Source: Paenibacillus sp. 32O-W
Lineage (GTDB): Bacteria > Bacillota > Bacilli > Paenibacillales > NBRC-103111
Assembly: GCF_007679495.1 (NCBI RefSeq)
Contig: NZ_VEGP01000004.1
Location: 62,001-126,000 of the forward strand
Direction: 5' to 3'
DNA length: 64,000 nt
The position numbers were made by a program, and so were the translations under genes. This document shows, piece after piece, positions 8,986 through 18,461 of the stretch; the first letter of the stretch is position 1; the number at the start of each line of letters is the position of its first letter. The notes beneath the pieces are model-generated. The model had not been told where the DNA came from. It saw nothing but the letters and a program-made list of their open reading frames with translations, and searched no databases.

Positions 8986-9993
8986 ATGGCTAAGAAAATC
9001 AAGTGGATCATCGTATCCCTCTTTGTTCCGATCCTGCTGATTGCCGGTTATTACGGTTACTCTATTATTACCTTCGGCATGCAAATTCAAAAAGGAGCAA
9101 AGGAAATGGGGTACTCCGAAGTTAAACAAGACAACGGAGGGAAAGAGCAGGTAGACAAGGAAGTCATCCCGGAATGGGAGGGGAAAGAGAGGGTCAACAT
9201 TTTGCTGCTTGGAGCAGATGGCAGAGAAGAAGGCGATCATGGGCGGTCGGACACGATTATGGTCCTGTCTATCGATCCGGTTTCCAAGAAAGCTCATTTG
9301 TTTTCCATCTTACGGGATACCTATGTAGAAATTCCCGGGCACGGCCATAGCAGAATTAATTCCGCATTTGCCTATGGAGGCCCCGAACTGACTATGAAGG
9401 TGGTCGGAAATCTGATGGGACTTCCGATTCATTACTATTTTTATGTTGAACTGGACAGCTTTATAGCCTTGGTCGATGCGATCGGGGGAGTGGATCTTTA
9501 TGTCGAGAAGGATATGAAATATACCGATACGGCGGATAAGCAGGAGTATCAGATCGATCTAAAAGAGGGAATGCAGCACCTGGACGGAAATAAAGCTCTG
9601 CAGTACGTCAGATTCCGTAAGGATGCATTGTCGGATTATGCACGGACCGAGCGCCAGCGCAAGTTTCTGAAGGCCGTTGCGGATAAAATGCAGTCCACCT
9701 CGACCTTGGTAAATGTCCCGAACATCTTGAATAAAATCGCCCCTTATATTGAAACCAATATGGATTTAAGCAGTATGATCAAGCTGGCGGTTCTGGGGTA
9801 TAAAATCAAGGCCAACTCCATGGTGACGGAGCAAATTCCGCCTATGGACCTGCTCAGGGAAGAAACGATTAACGGGGCCGCGGTCCTTACGGTCGATCAG
9901 AAACGGCTGAGGGCCTTTATAGAGGGGCTGTTCCAAGCGGATGAAGTGGGCCCGGGCCATACTGAGGAGCCATTGGCTCCAAATCCACGATAG
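8986..9993 (+). CDS. LytR-CpsA-Psr (LCP) family wall-polymer ligase
   Basis: A 335-residue membrane protein with one N-terminal transmembrane segment (about residues 5-25) and an extracellular LCP domain from about residue 65. The motifs NILLLGAD, RSDTIMVLSIDP, SILRDTYVEIPGHG, RINSAFAYGG, GGVDLYV and LQYVRFRKD with downstream arginines are typical. LCP enzymes transfer undecaprenyl-linked polymers such as wall teichoic acid to peptidoglycan; members include TagU/TagT. Which polymer this one handles cannot be seen. GAGAGG precedes the ATG. It is alone in its unit and shares a bidirectional terminator with the efflux gene. Confidence 0.93.
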   Translation: MAKKIKWIIVSLFVPILLIAGYYGYSIITFGMQIQKGAKEMGYSEVKQDNGGKEQVDKEVIPEWEGKERVNILLLGADGREEGDHGRSDTIMVLSIDPVSKKAHLFSILRDTYVEIPGHGHSRINSAFAYGGPELTMKVVGNLMGLPIHYYFYVELDSFIALVDAIGGVDLYVEKDMKYTDTADKQEYQIDLKEGMQHLDGNKALQYVRFRKDALSDYARTERQRKFLKAVADKMQSTSTLVNVPNILNKIAPYIETNMDLSSMIKLAVLGYKIKANSMVTEQIPPMDLLREETINGAAVLTVDQKRLRAFIEGLFQADEVGPGHTEEPLAPNPR

Positions 9994-10054
9994 AGGCTGA
10001 GCGCTTGCAAGGGGAGCCGTCAACGTTACAGTGCCGTTGGTGTCCGCTTCCAGA

Positions 10055-10120
10055 CTAAAGTGCATCTATTTCGCGCCGGAAGTGCCGGATGCGGTGAAAT
10101 AGAAGTAAAAGTGCATCTAA
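10055..10120. repeat. Short direct and inverted repeat in the gap after the LCP gene
   Basis: AAAGTGCATCTA occurs twice, at about 10057 and 10108. Between the copies CTATTTC (10066-10072) and GAAATAG (10096-10102) are inverted, with CCGG inside. It may be a small intergenic hairpin element; the copy number in the genome is unknown. Confidence 0.4.
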
Positions 10121-10147
10121 GCGAAAGCGGTAAGCTTTCGAAATATA

Positions 10148-10176
10148 AAGCGTCTCCCGATGATCGGGAGACGCTT
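10148..10176. terminator. Bidirectional terminator between LCP and efflux genes
   Basis: A near-perfect 29-base palindrome, AAGCGTCTCCCGAT then ATCGGGAGACGCTT, is followed by ATTTTTA on the plus strand. Both converging genes end beside it. Confidence 0.88.
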
Positions 10177-10244
10177 ATTTTTAGGGAAGCGGTTCTGCAC
10201 ACTGCAAGCCTCGACAGGTCAGTCGCCTACGGTTCGATGCGGTT

Positions 10245-11456
10245 TTAGGCCTGAGCAGATGTTCGCCGTCCGCTTGCTGTCCGGCGGTTCCAGGCCACCG
10301 ACAGCACCAGGCTGAGCAGCAGTATGATAGCGCCGAACGAGTATGGGATATCCGTATGCTTATCGAATAATATCCCGGCCAGAGACGGGCCGATAATATT
10401 GCCAAGACTCATATAAGCATTGTTCATCCCGGCGACGAAGCCCTGCTCATTGCCGGCCATCTTCGACAGCAGCGTATTGATGGCGGGTCTAAGAATCGAT
10501 GTGAACGTGAAGAACAGAATCGTAATGAGCAGAACGTACCAGAAGTTGCCTGATAACAGCATAAGCAGCAGGGCGACCGCCGAAATCAGGAAGCTCATAT
10601 TGATCAGCTTTCTTTCCCCATAACGGGTAATCAGCCGGTCTATGAATATCGCCTGGATAATGACCCCGACCAAAGCTCCGATCGTAATGAGGATGGAAAT
10701 ATCTTTGGGAGTAAACCCGTACTTGATATCAACATATAGCCCGAAGATCGCCTCAAAGTTGGCCAAGCCGAAGGTCAGGGCGAAGACCAGGATCAGAAGC
10801 ACCAGGTAGGGCGCTTTAAAAGACATGGCGAATTGCTTGAGGATGTTCTCTCTCTTGGTCTTGGTGCTGCGGGCTTCGAGCTGCTTATCGCGGGATAGCG
10901 TTTCGGGAAGCACTATGATGGAAATCAGCATCGCCACTCCGGCAACAGCTGCCGAGACGTAGAACGGTACCCGGACTCCATATTCTGCCAGGAATCCTCC
11001 GATGCCGGGACCGATGACAAAGCCGAGAGACATCGCGGCACCCAGCATGCCCAGTCCCTTGCCCCTCTTCTCCTCCGTTGTAATATCCGCTACATATGCC
11101 ATCATCGGAGGGATCATGGCAGCGGCGCTCAAGCCGCCCAGCAACCTCGACACGTAAAGCATCCACATCTCCGTGCCCATGGCAAAAATAAGCTGGGACA
11201 GGGTAAAGGCAGTCAGCCCGCCGACTATCATTATCTTACGGCCGTATTTATCGGACCATTCTCCGGCTATGGGAGAGAACAGAAATTGCGTCAATCCGAA
11301 GGCTGCGACCAGGAAGCCCAGCGCTTTACCGCTGGCGCCGAATTCAAGCATGAATTTCGGCAATATAGGAATAACAAGCCCGATCCCAAGCATGGCAATG
11401 AACATGTTGATCATCAGAATAATTAATGCGGTTGTATTCTTTTTTGAAGAACTCAC
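10245..11456 (-). CDS. MFS multidrug efflux transporter, Bmr/NorA type
   Basis: A 403-residue membrane protein with about 12 transmembrane segments. The N-terminal GIGLVIPILPKF and SRLLGGLSAA..PPMMAYVADIT (motif C region), the loop DKYGRKIMIVGGL (motif A), GFVIGPGIGGFLAE and LSKMAGNEQGFVAGMNNAY closely resemble Bmr/Blt/NorA drug-proton antiporters. It likely exports lipophilic cationic drugs, but the substrate range is inferred from family. The start is GTG at 11456 with AGGAGAG upstream. No MerR-type regulator such as BmrR lies beside it. Confidence 0.9.
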   Translation of the reverse strand: MSSSKKNTTALIILMINMFIAMLGIGLVIPILPKFMLEFGASGKALGFLVAAFGLTQFLFSPIAGEWSDKYGRKIMIVGGLTAFTLSQLIFAMGTEMWMLYVSRLLGGLSAAAMIPPMMAYVADITTEEKRGKGLGMLGAAMSLGFVIGPGIGGFLAEYGVRVPFYVSAAVAGVAMLISIIVLPETLSRDKQLEARSTKTKRENILKQFAMSFKAPYLVLLILVFALTFGLANFEAIFGLYVDIKYGFTPKDISILITIGALVGVIIQAIFIDRLITRYGERKLINMSFLISAVALLLMLLSGNFWYVLLITILFFTFTSILRPAINTLLSKMAGNEQGFVAGMNNAYMSLGNIIGPSLAGILFDKHTDIPYSFGAIILLLSLVLSVAWNRRTASGRRTSAQA

Positions 11457-11491
11457 GTAAGGTCTCTCCTCTATAATTATCTATCCGTATA

Positions 11492-11752
11492 TTATCTTTC
11501 TGTGTATCTTCTATCTTCTATAAATTTAACTTTCAGCAACTTGGGCTCGACGTTCGGATGGCGAAGAACCTGTCTGGCATGGAAAAGGGCGACCCTGGAC
11601 CAATGAATTGCGGCTAGGCTCTCCGGTTCATAGGAAGAAATTCGACGGGAATAAGGTTCCTGGATGAATTCTCCGTAATCCGATGGGAGGATGATCGGGT
11701 GACGATGGTTTCCACAGCTTTCGTTATTGGACATCGATGGACAATAATTCAT
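11492..11752 (-). CDS. Possible small hypothetical protein upstream of the efflux gene
   Basis: An 86-codon frame on the same strand as the efflux gene and ending 36 bases before it. A later ATG at 11683 or the one at 11729 could also start it. The C-terminal half reads as plausible protein (IHWSRVALFHARQVLRHP) but I recognise no family, and there is no good ribosome site at the first ATG. TATAAT overlaps the first codons, so transcription may even begin inside it. Kept as a weak candidate because it fills the gap and points into the efflux gene. Confidence 0.3.
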   Translation of the reverse strand: MNYCPSMSNNESCGNHRHPIILPSDYGEFIQEPYSRRISSYEPESLAAIHWSRVALFHARQVLRHPNVEPKLLKVKFIEDRRYTER

Positions 11753-11878
11753 TATACCAGCATACAGGCCCCCTTTCGATGGAAAAAATCATTATAAATA
11801 GATTTAACCAATGCTGATCTTGTCATGATCAGAGCTATATTATAATGGATAGGCGTGCCTTAAAACAACCGAAAAAAT

Positions 11879-11898
11879 GAGGCGGAGCGGGCCGCCTC
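11879..11898 (-). terminator. Terminator after the Gfo/Idh/MocA gene
   Basis: Read on the minus strand, GAGGCGG pairs with CCGCCTC around a short GC loop and is followed by ATTTTTTC. Confidence 0.8.
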
Positions 11899-11930
11899 TT
11901 GTCTATCGCTTATACGGGGGTGTCTTTACG

Positions 11931-12998
11931 TTAGGTTGCTTTGGGGAATGCTTTCCAGTCATCATTCAATCCGAGTCCGCGTAAATCGGCAATCGTTCCG
12001 TTCTGCTCGGCTTCGTATAAGCGCCAGATTACGCGCAATCCCTGAAGACTGGAGGTGCCGTCGGTAAGGGGCTGACGGCTGTTATGGATACAGTCCAGAA
12101 AATGAATTATTTCGTACTGGGTCAATTTCCCCGTATCTTTCTGCTCGTATAATACTTGGGAGTGTGAGGAGGTATCCAGATTCGCCTTTTCCGGATGGAT
12201 TTGTGAGTGCAGAATTAGCTTTCTTGTCGCCGAATCGTATTCGAGCATTCCTTCGGTGCAATGGATGTGAATGCTATAGCCAAGCCTGGTGCCTCGTGCC
12301 CCCCAGGTGCCAAAGTGATAGCCCAGTGTGCCGCTTTCAAATTCCAGGACGACATTGCTCGTCCCTTCTCCTTCGAGCCAGGGGGTGCCTTTGCGAGTTC
12401 CGATATGCGCCCCTCTGATCGGCTGGCCGAGAAACCACAGCAGAAGGTCGATGTAGTGGCACCCGTGGCTGAAAAATTGCCCGCCGCCCAGCCTGACTTT
12501 GGAGTGAGCCCAGTGTCCGGGGGAATATCGGGTATACTGTTCTGTCCAAATGGACATTTGGAATACATCGCCGTAGGTTTTATTATCGACGTACTGCTTC
12601 ATTAGGCCGATCACCGGCCAGAACCGGACCGGATAAGCCGTCATCAGCGTAAGCTTATTTCGCTCGGCGGTCTCGATCAGCGTCAGACATTCCCGCTCGG
12701 TATTGCACATTGGTTTCTCCATAAGCACATGCTTGCCCGCCTCCAGACAGGCCATTCCTACCTCATAATGCAGGTCGTGAGGCAGTGCAATCAATACTGC
12801 ATCTACGAAGGGCAGTATTTCCCGATAATCGGTGACGGCCACCCCGGCTCCGGTAAAGTCTGCTGCGAGACGGACTTTCTCCGGATCGATATCGCAAACC
12901 GAGGTGATCGTCATCCGATCGCCGATCATAGCTAGTCCCTGTAAGTGGGAGCCCGTCATTCCCCCGCATCCGATGATGCCCATACGGATATGGCTCAT
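11931..12998 (-). CDS. Gfo/Idh/MocA family oxidoreductase
   Basis: A 355-residue NAD(P)-dependent sugar or polyol dehydrogenase-like protein. The N-terminal Rossmann motif GIIGCGGMTGSH, the EKPMCNT motif near residue 95 (catalytic Lys of the EKP motif) and the GCHYIDLLLWFLG segment near 180 are as in the family. The substrate cannot be told from sequence. GGAGGTAAAAAA directly precedes the ATG. It diverges from an AraC-type regulator 127 bases away, which probably controls it. Confidence 0.92.
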   Translation of the reverse strand: MSHIRMGIIGCGGMTGSHLQGLAMIGDRMTITSVCDIDPEKVRLAADFTGAGVAVTDYREILPFVDAVLIALPHDLHYEVGMACLEAGKHVLMEKPMCNTERECLTLIETAERNKLTLMTAYPVRFWPVIGLMKQYVDNKTYGDVFQMSIWTEQYTRYSPGHWAHSKVRLGGGQFFSHGCHYIDLLLWFLGQPIRGAHIGTRKGTPWLEGEGTSNVVLEFESGTLGYHFGTWGARGTRLGYSIHIHCTEGMLEYDSATRKLILHSQIHPEKANLDTSSHSQVLYEQKDTGKLTQYEIIHFLDCIHNSRQPLTDGTSSLQGLRVIWRLYEAEQNGTIADLRGLGLNDDWKAFPKAT

Positions 12999-13124
12999 TT
13001 TTTTACCTCCATGAGATCCTATTTTTTTCTCTTGCGTTCATTCATATAATAGGCTTAAGTAAGAGGGTTTGGCTTTAGCGGCAAGGACGACTATTTTATC
13101 ATTTTGTACGGAGGGGCAGGGGAA

Positions 13125-14060
13125 ATGGGATACCCGAAATATGATTTAAGAGAGGAACTGTCCGTTCGTCAGCTGGTGACCTTTGTCTACAAGGAATTTC
13201 CCGTCCATTTCAGATCGCGTGGGGAGAGTCACGACTTCTGGGAGTTTGTCTATGTGGATAAAGGGAAGGTGGAGATCGAAGTCGGGACCGGCCGGGAAAT
13301 TTTGCAGCAAGGAGATATGATTTTTTATACCCCCAATGAGTTCCATGTGGGTCATGCCCTTGACGGTACGGCTCCCAATTTGCTTATAGTGTCCTTTGTA
13401 TGCGATTCCCCGGCCATGCGTTTTTTTGAAGGAAAGACATTCCAGTTGAAGGAAGGGGAGAGACAGCTGTTATCCTGTTTGCTGCAAGAAGGAAGGGAGG
13501 CGTTCGATCCTCCGGTCGATTCTCCGCTGATGTCGCTGCCTCGGAGGAACAGGTTCGCTTCTTTTGGCAGCGAGCAGGTTATCCGCAACTATCTGGAGAT
13601 TTTGCTCATTCAATTGATTCGCACAGGGGAGAGAGGCGGATCAGATCGTAAACCTTTCAAGACTGTGTTATCGAACGAAAACAAGGCTTTGGCGGAGCAA
13701 ATCATCGCCTACATGAGGGAACATCTCTCTGAGGAGCTGTCCATTGATAAGCTATGCAGCCAGTTCCAAATCGGCAGAACCCGCTTAATTACGTTATTCA
13801 AGGAAGAGACTGGGGGTGGGGCTATGGCTTGTTTCGGCAAGCAGAAGATCGAGCAGGCCAAGAGCTGGATTCGCGAGGAAAAGCTGAATATGACGGAGAT
13901 CGGCGAACGGCTCGGTTATAGCAGCATACACTCCTTTTCCCGATCATTCAAACAGGCCGTAGGTATGACTCCGACGGAATATGCCCGTTCCGTCCATGCC
14001 CGTTCGGTCCGAGGAACGAAGACGGCCAGGCCGGCCGATCAAGCTGCCGTGGAGGGATAG
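13125..14060 (+). CDS. AraC-family regulator with N-terminal cupin
   Basis: A 311-residue regulator. The first 100 residues form a cupin sensor domain (HDFWEFVYVDKGKVEIE, QQGDMIFYTPNEFH) that usually binds a sugar. The last 100 are the double helix-turn-helix of AraC/XylS proteins (LSIDKLCSQFQIGRTRLITLFKEETG, then MTEIGERLGYSSIHSFSRSFKQAVGMTPTEY). I start it at the ATG at 13125 because GGAGGGGCAGGGG lies just upstream; an in-frame TTG at 13104 overlaps that site. It diverges from the oxidoreductase and converges on mntR, so the oxidoreductase is the likely target. Confidence 0.9.
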   Translation: MGYPKYDLREELSVRQLVTFVYKEFPVHFRSRGESHDFWEFVYVDKGKVEIEVGTGREILQQGDMIFYTPNEFHVGHALDGTAPNLLIVSFVCDSPAMRFFEGKTFQLKEGERQLLSCLLQEGREAFDPPVDSPLMSLPRRNRFASFGSEQVIRNYLEILLIQLIRTGERGGSDRKPFKTVLSNENKALAEQIIAYMREHLSEELSIDKLCSQFQIGRTRLITLFKEETGGGAMACFGKQKIEQAKSWIREEKLNMTEIGERLGYSSIHSFSRSFKQAVGMTPTEYARSVHARSVRGTKTARPADQAAVEG

Positions 14061-14087
14061 CCTGGCTGCAGCATATAACACGGTTGC

Positions 14088-14540
14088 CTATTCAGACGGA
14101 TCGGGAAGCCTCTTGTTGGGGGGAGCATGGCGAATAAGCAGGTACTGCAGGAAGGATTGATAAATAGGTGGATGCTCCTTAAGGAATTGAACCAGACTGG
14201 CGATACGGCAGGAGGTCTGCTGGCCGATATAATGCTCAATCTGTTCGATTTCTAGGCAGGCAACCTCATCGTCTACGCGAAGGATGCGGAAAAACTCTTC
14301 CAGGATTTCGTGTTTCCTGACAGTGGACTGACCAATCTTTTTCCCTTTGGCCGTTAAAATAACGTCGCGGTATTTCTCGTAACGGACGAATCCGGATTCG
14401 TGAAGGCGCTGAATCATCTTGGTGACCGTAGGCGAAGTGACTTTAAGGCGCGCCGCAATATCGACCGGCCGGGCGTATCCTTTGGTTTCGATCAGCCGAT
14501 AAATCTGTTCCAAATAATCTTCCATTGCGGGAGTGGGCAA
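14088..14540 (-). CDS. mntR: Manganese-responsive repressor MntR
   Basis: A 150-residue DtxR-family repressor very like B. subtilis MntR. The N-terminal winged helix (residues 1-70) and dimerisation domain are complete. All six MntR metal ligands are present at the same numbering: D8, E11, H77, E99, E102 and H103. The start is TTG at 14540, with AAGGAGGTGA about 10 bases upstream; alignment of PTPAMEDYLEQIY with the known N-terminus supports it. It represses manganese uptake when Mn(II) is plentiful. It follows mntABCD on the same strand but beyond a terminator, so it probably has its own promoter. Confidence 0.95.
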   Translation of the reverse strand: MPTPAMEDYLEQIYRLIETKGYARPVDIAARLKVTSPTVTKMIQRLHESGFVRYEKYRDVILTAKGKKIGQSTVRKHEILEEFFRILRVDDEVACLEIEQIEHYIGQQTSCRIASLVQFLKEHPPIYQSFLQYLLIRHAPPNKRLPDPSE

Positions 14541-14587
14541 GGATGGTTCACCTCCTTGGACATCATCAACCTATTTGGTAAGAAAAG

Positions 14588-14612
14588 GGAGCGGCCGCAA
14601 AGGCCGACTCCC
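14588..14612 (-). terminator. Terminator after mntD
   Basis: On the minus strand, GGGAGTCGGCC pairs with GGCCGCTCCC and is followed by TTTTCTT. It separates mntABCD from mntR. Confidence 0.8.
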
Positions 14613-14660
14613 TATGAATTGCTTATCGTCCAACGGTGACCAAGGATAGCCGCGGCTGAT

Positions 14661-15560
14661 TTATACTGCGGGACTGCTCGCCGCATGGTCGCGGGTCATC
14701 CGTCTCTGCTTAAGCTTGCGGAACACTACGCCGTGGGTCGGAGAGAAGAGCAGTGCGATGACGAACAAAACTCCCGCGACGCTGATCATGCATCCGGCAA
14801 TCGAGGCATCCAGCAGATGTGCGGTGTAATAGCCGGCAATGGAACAGAAGCAGCCGATCAACAGGCTGTATGTGATCATCCGGCCCAGTTTATCCGTCAG
14901 CAGATAAGCGGTAGCCGGCGGCACCACCAGCATACCTACGACAAGAATCGCGCCGACGCTTTCGAACGAGGCGACCGTCGTCACGGATACGAGTCCCATG
15001 AGTAAATAGTGAAAGAAGGCGACGGGGATACCGACAGCGGCGGCCATGGCCGGATCGAAGGAGCAGAGCTTGAACTGCTTGTAAAAAGCGGTAATCAATA
15101 TGGCGCTGAGCAGAAGGGCGAGTCCCACACCCCAGACGGCCTTCGGCCCGATGTCGATTCCGGCAATCTCAATGGTATTCCAAGGAACGTAGGCAATTTC
15201 CCCATAAAGCACACAATCCAAATCCAAATCAATATTTCTTGTATATAGGCTGACCAGAACGATGCCCACTGCGAAGAGGGCCGTAAACACCACTCCTATG
15301 GATGCGTCTGATTGAACGCCGCTCTGATGAAACATTTGTATGAGAAACACGGTAACCAGCCCGAGTACCGCGGCCCCAAGCAGCATGGCCAGTGAGTCTC
15401 TGGTGCCGCTAATGAGGAAGGCGATCACGATGCCTGGAAGCACCGAATGACTGATCGCGTCTCCGATCATGGCCATCTTCCTCAGAACGAGGAAGCACCC
15501 GACGAGGCTGCAGGCCCCGGCGACCAGCGCACCGGTGAAAATGATCCAGAATGTACTCAT
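14661..15560 (-). CDS. mntD: Manganese ABC transporter permease, second subunit
   Basis: A 299-residue ABC-3 family permease with about eight membrane segments. The early GACSLVGCFLVLRKMAMIGDAISHSVLPGI block and the later SVGAILVVGMLVVPPATAYLLTDKL are typical of the Mn/Zn/Fe permease family. It overlaps the preceding permease gene by 4 bases, which points to translational coupling and a heteromeric channel. Metal choice is inferred from the adjacent MntR. Confidence 0.92.
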   Translation of the reverse strand: MSTFWIIFTGALVAGACSLVGCFLVLRKMAMIGDAISHSVLPGIVIAFLISGTRDSLAMLLGAAVLGLVTVFLIQMFHQSGVQSDASIGVVFTALFAVGIVLVSLYTRNIDLDLDCVLYGEIAYVPWNTIEIAGIDIGPKAVWGVGLALLLSAILITAFYKQFKLCSFDPAMAAAVGIPVAFFHYLLMGLVSVTTVASFESVGAILVVGMLVVPPATAYLLTDKLGRMITYSLLIGCFCSIAGYYTAHLLDASIAGCMISVAGVLFVIALLFSPTHGVVFRKLKQRRMTRDHAASSPAV

Positions 15561-16492
15561 ACGGCTCTCTCCTTTCGCTCCAGCTTGAGGGAGGCTTCCT
15601 CCCGTCTAACCTTGCTGCGGACCGAATGGCGCAGCAGCCACTTGGAAAGGATGCCCCGGCGGGGGGCAAAGATGACCGAGATGACAAAGAGCAGAGTCGC
15701 GGACAGCACGCTGAGCGGGCCGGTCGGCAGGTTATTGCCGCTGGCGCTGATGAATGTGCCCACCAGACCGCTCAAGGCTCCGAACAATCCGGACAGCGTC
15801 ACCATTACGCCAAGCTTCTCGGTCCAGTACCGGGCGGAAACTGCCGGAGTAATCAAGAGCGCAGCCATAAGTACGACTCCAACGGCCTGAATGCCGACGA
15901 CAACGGCCACCACGATAAGGAACATGATGAGCTGCTCCAGGAAAGTAACGGGGTATCCCATCCCACGCGCAAAACCGGGATCAAAGCTCAGCAGCTTGAA
16001 TTCCTTAAACAGCAGGGCGCAGGCACCGACAAGCAGGACGGAAATGATGGCCATAATGACAACATCCGTATGAATCATCGAAGCGGCTTGCCCGAATAGA
16101 AATTTATCCAGACCGCTTTGATTGCCGTTACCGCTATGCTGTATTTGCGTCAGCAGGACGATACCGAAGCCGAAGAAGACGGTCAGTGTAATAGCCAAAG
16201 CCGAATCCTGCTTAATTCTTGTGTTGCGGGTGATATATCCAATGCCGAAGGTAGCAATGATCCCGGCAATTGCAGCTCCCAGAAGGAAGAGCAGGATCGA
16301 TTTCGAGCCCGTCAGCATAAAGGCAATGCATACCCCGGGAAGTGCGGCGTGGGATAAGGCATCGCCCATCAGCGACTGTTTGCGCAAGTAAGCGAAGCTG
16401 CCGATGACTCCGCTGCTTAATCCAAGCAGCATGCAGCCGAATAAAATCCATTGTGTATTAGGATCGAGGAAAATTTCCAGCCATCCGAACAT
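15557..16492 (-). CDS. mntC: Manganese ABC transporter permease, first subunit
   Basis: A 311-residue ABC-3 family permease. SFAYLRKQSLMGDALSHAALPGV and VGIQAVGVVLMAALLITPAVSARYW are the family blocks, with about eight hydrophobic segments. The C-terminus carries a basic tail (RSKVRREEASLKLERKER). It lies 6 bases after the ATPase gene and overlaps mntD by 4 bases. Confidence 0.92.
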   Translation of the reverse strand: MFGWLEIFLDPNTQWILFGCMLLGLSSGVIGSFAYLRKQSLMGDALSHAALPGVCIAFMLTGSKSILLFLLGAAIAGIIATFGIGYITRNTRIKQDSALAITLTVFFGFGIVLLTQIQHSGNGNQSGLDKFLFGQAASMIHTDVVIMAIISVLLVGACALLFKEFKLLSFDPGFARGMGYPVTFLEQLIMFLIVVAVVVGIQAVGVVLMAALLITPAVSARYWTEKLGVMVTLSGLFGALSGLVGTFISASGNNLPTGPLSVLSATLLFVISVIFAPRRGILSKWLLRHSVRSKVRREEASLKLERKERAV

Positions 16493-16498
16493 CCTTCA

Positions 16499-17263
16499 TC
16501 ACCTCGCGTTCAAGATCCATGCCGAGCGGTTTTCCTGATCGAGCATGGTCAGTCTGCCTCCGTACGTCTGCTGTAATTTATCGGCTGTAAATACTTGGTC
16601 CGCGGGGCCGAAGTCGATTAAATTGACGTTTAAAAGCAGAACCCAATCGAAATATTCCTGGACCGTGGCCAGATCGTGATGGACGACCAGGACGGTCTTG
16701 CCCTGCATCTTCAACTCGTTCAGCAGAGTAATAATCGCTTTCTCCGTAGCGGCGTCTACGCCGACAAAAGGCTCATCCATAAAGTACAGCTTGGCATCCT
16801 GGGCGAGGGCCCGCGCAAGAAAGATACGCTGCTGCTGTCCACCGGAAAGCTGGCTGATCTGCCGGTCGGAATAATCCGTCATTCCGACCTTGGCCAGACA
16901 ATCCATCGCTATTTTCTTCTCTGTCGAGCCGGGACGTTTAAACCAACCCAAATGCCCATACCGTCCCATCATGACGACATCGAGGGCGTTCGTCGGAAAA
17001 TCCCAGTCGACCGATTCCCGCTGAGGAACATATCCGATCATGCTCCGCTGTTCGGCATAGGGGCGGCCGTAGATGGACACTTCGCCGGATAGGCGGGGTA
17101 TAAGTCCAAGGGCCGCTTTAATCAGCGTCGATTTTCCGGCACCGTTCGGACCGATAATTCCGATCAGCTTGCCTTCCGGCACTTCGAAAGAGACGTTCCG
17201 GAGCACCGGCTTCTTCTGATAGGCGACTGATAAATTGTCTATTTTCAATGGCACCTTATTCAT
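16499..17263 (-). CDS. mntB: Manganese ABC transporter ATP-binding protein
   Basis: A 254-residue ATPase. Walker A is GPNGAGKST near residue 40, the signature is LSGGQQQR near 142, and Walker B is KLYFMDEPF with VDAATE after it. The segment [22 protein letters not shown] is typical of Mn/Zn/Fe importers. It drives the two permeases downstream. Confidence 0.94.
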   Translation of the reverse strand: MNKVPLKIDNLSVAYQKKPVLRNVSFEVPEGKLIGIIGPNGAGKSTLIKAALGLIPRLSGEVSIYGRPYAEQRSMIGYVPQRESVDWDFPTNALDVVMMGRYGHLGWFKRPGSTEKKIAMDCLAKVGMTDYSDRQISQLSGGQQQRIFLARALAQDAKLYFMDEPFVGVDAATEKAIITLLNELKMQGKTVLVVHHDLATVQEYFDWVLLLNVNLIDFGPADQVFTADKLQQTYGGRLTMLDQENRSAWILNAR

Positions 17264-17368
17264 ATGTTTTTCATCCCCTTAGATTATTGATAGCTTGCAA
17301 GCAGGGCGAATGCAGCCGGATGGCGGAAGCCGCATCCCGGGCATTCCCGCCGTTTGCGGAATCTGCCG

Positions 17369-18355
17369 CTATTTCAAAGCATTAACGATGGTATCCACGT
17401 TATGGCGCACCATTCCGATATAAGTTCCTTCCGGTGTTCCGTCTTTGCCCATCGCGTCGGAGAACAGCTCGCCGCCGATTTTTAGTTCGTGACCTTTTTC
17501 CTTGGCGCCTTGAATGACCGCTTTAATTGCTTTATCGGGGACACTGGTTTCGATAAAAACGGCTTTGATTTTATTCTCAATCAAATAATCACGCAGATCG
17601 GTCACGTCTTTCGTCCCGGCCTCCGATGCGGTGCTGAGCCCCTGCAGTCCCATCACTTTAATTCCGTAGGCGTCGCCGAAATAGCCGAAGGCGTCATGGG
17701 CGGTAACGAGAACCCTGCTGGATTCCGGGATCGTGTTGATTTTGTCGGTGACTTCCTTGTGCAGCTGTTCCAACTGCTTCAAATAGGCGTCTGCATTCTT
17801 CTGATAATCGGCCGCATGAGCGGAATCGAACTCAATTAGAGCGTCCCGGATCGTTTCGGTCGCTGTCATCCACAGCCTCACATCGAACCAAATATGCGGA
17901 TCGAATTCTCCCATCTCTTCGTCTCCTGCACGCAGTTGAGAGGTATCGATCTTGCTCGCGACGGCGACGGTCGGCTTCTTCTTCTCCATCCGTTCGAAAA
18001 TTTCGACCATCTTGCCTTCCAGATGCAAGCCGTTGTAGAACACGATATCCGCCTGATCCAGCTTGGCGATGTCACCCTGGGACGCTTTATACAGGTGAGG
18101 GTCGACCCCCGATCCCATCAGGCCTATAACCTCTACATGCTCGCCGCCGATTTCCTTGACCACATCGGTTATCATTCCGATTGTCGCCGTTATCTTAATT
18201 TTCCCTTCGCTGCCGCTGAAGGCGTCCTTCGTTCCGCAAGCCGTCAGCATAACGGCCAGAGTCAAACAGGCCAAGACCGCCATCAGCTTTGTCAGCGAGC
18301 CTCTTTTTGTGAATTGCAAGTTTGCTTCTTTGGTTTTCCATCCACTCATGTTCAT
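17369..18355 (-). CDS. mntA: Manganese-binding lipoprotein of the ABC importer
   Basis: A 328-residue cluster A-I solute-binding protein. After a basic N-terminus and hydrophobic stretch, the lipobox LTAC gives a lipidated cysteine near residue 40. The metal ligands expected of PsaA/TroA-type proteins are visible: the first His in GVDPHLYKAS, the second in FDPHIWFD, a Glu in AVFIETSVPD, and an Asp in GGELFSDAMG. GGAGG precedes the start on the minus strand; two nearby ATGs are possible and differ by two residues. It leads the mntABCD operon. Confidence 0.93.
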   Translation of the reverse strand: MNMSGWKTKEANLQFTKRGSLTKLMAVLACLTLAVMLTACGTKDAFSGSEGKIKITATIGMITDVVKEIGGEHVEVIGLMGSGVDPHLYKASQGDIAKLDQADIVFYNGLHLEGKMVEIFERMEKKKPTVAVASKIDTSQLRAGDEEMGEFDPHIWFDVRLWMTATETIRDALIEFDSAHAADYQKNADAYLKQLEQLHKEVTDKINTIPESSRVLVTAHDAFGYFGDAYGIKVMGLQGLSTASEAGTKDVTDLRDYLIENKIKAVFIETSVPDKAIKAVIQGAKEKGHELKIGGELFSDAMGKDGTPEGTYIGMVRHNVDTIVNALK

Positions 18356-18399
18356 TCATTCCTCCGAAAAATAGTATTTTTAATAAAAAAGCGACCCTC

Positions 18400-18454
18400 T
18401 TTCCTTAAGCGAAAATAGTTAATAAGGTAAAATAAAGTTGAACAAGGTAAACTT
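18400..18454 (-). promoter_or_regulatory. Cluster of MntR-like boxes downstream of the mntA promoter
   Basis: Read on the minus strand, TTTTCGCTTAAGGAAA (18415-18400) is close to the B. subtilis MntR box TTTGCCTTAAGGAAA. Two weaker copies, ATTTTACCTTATTAAC (18433-18418) and AGTTTACCTTGTTCAAC (18454-18438), lie exactly 20 bases apart. All are between the -10 and the start codon, a position suited to repression. Confidence 0.6.
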
Positions 18455-18461
18455 TTCTTCA

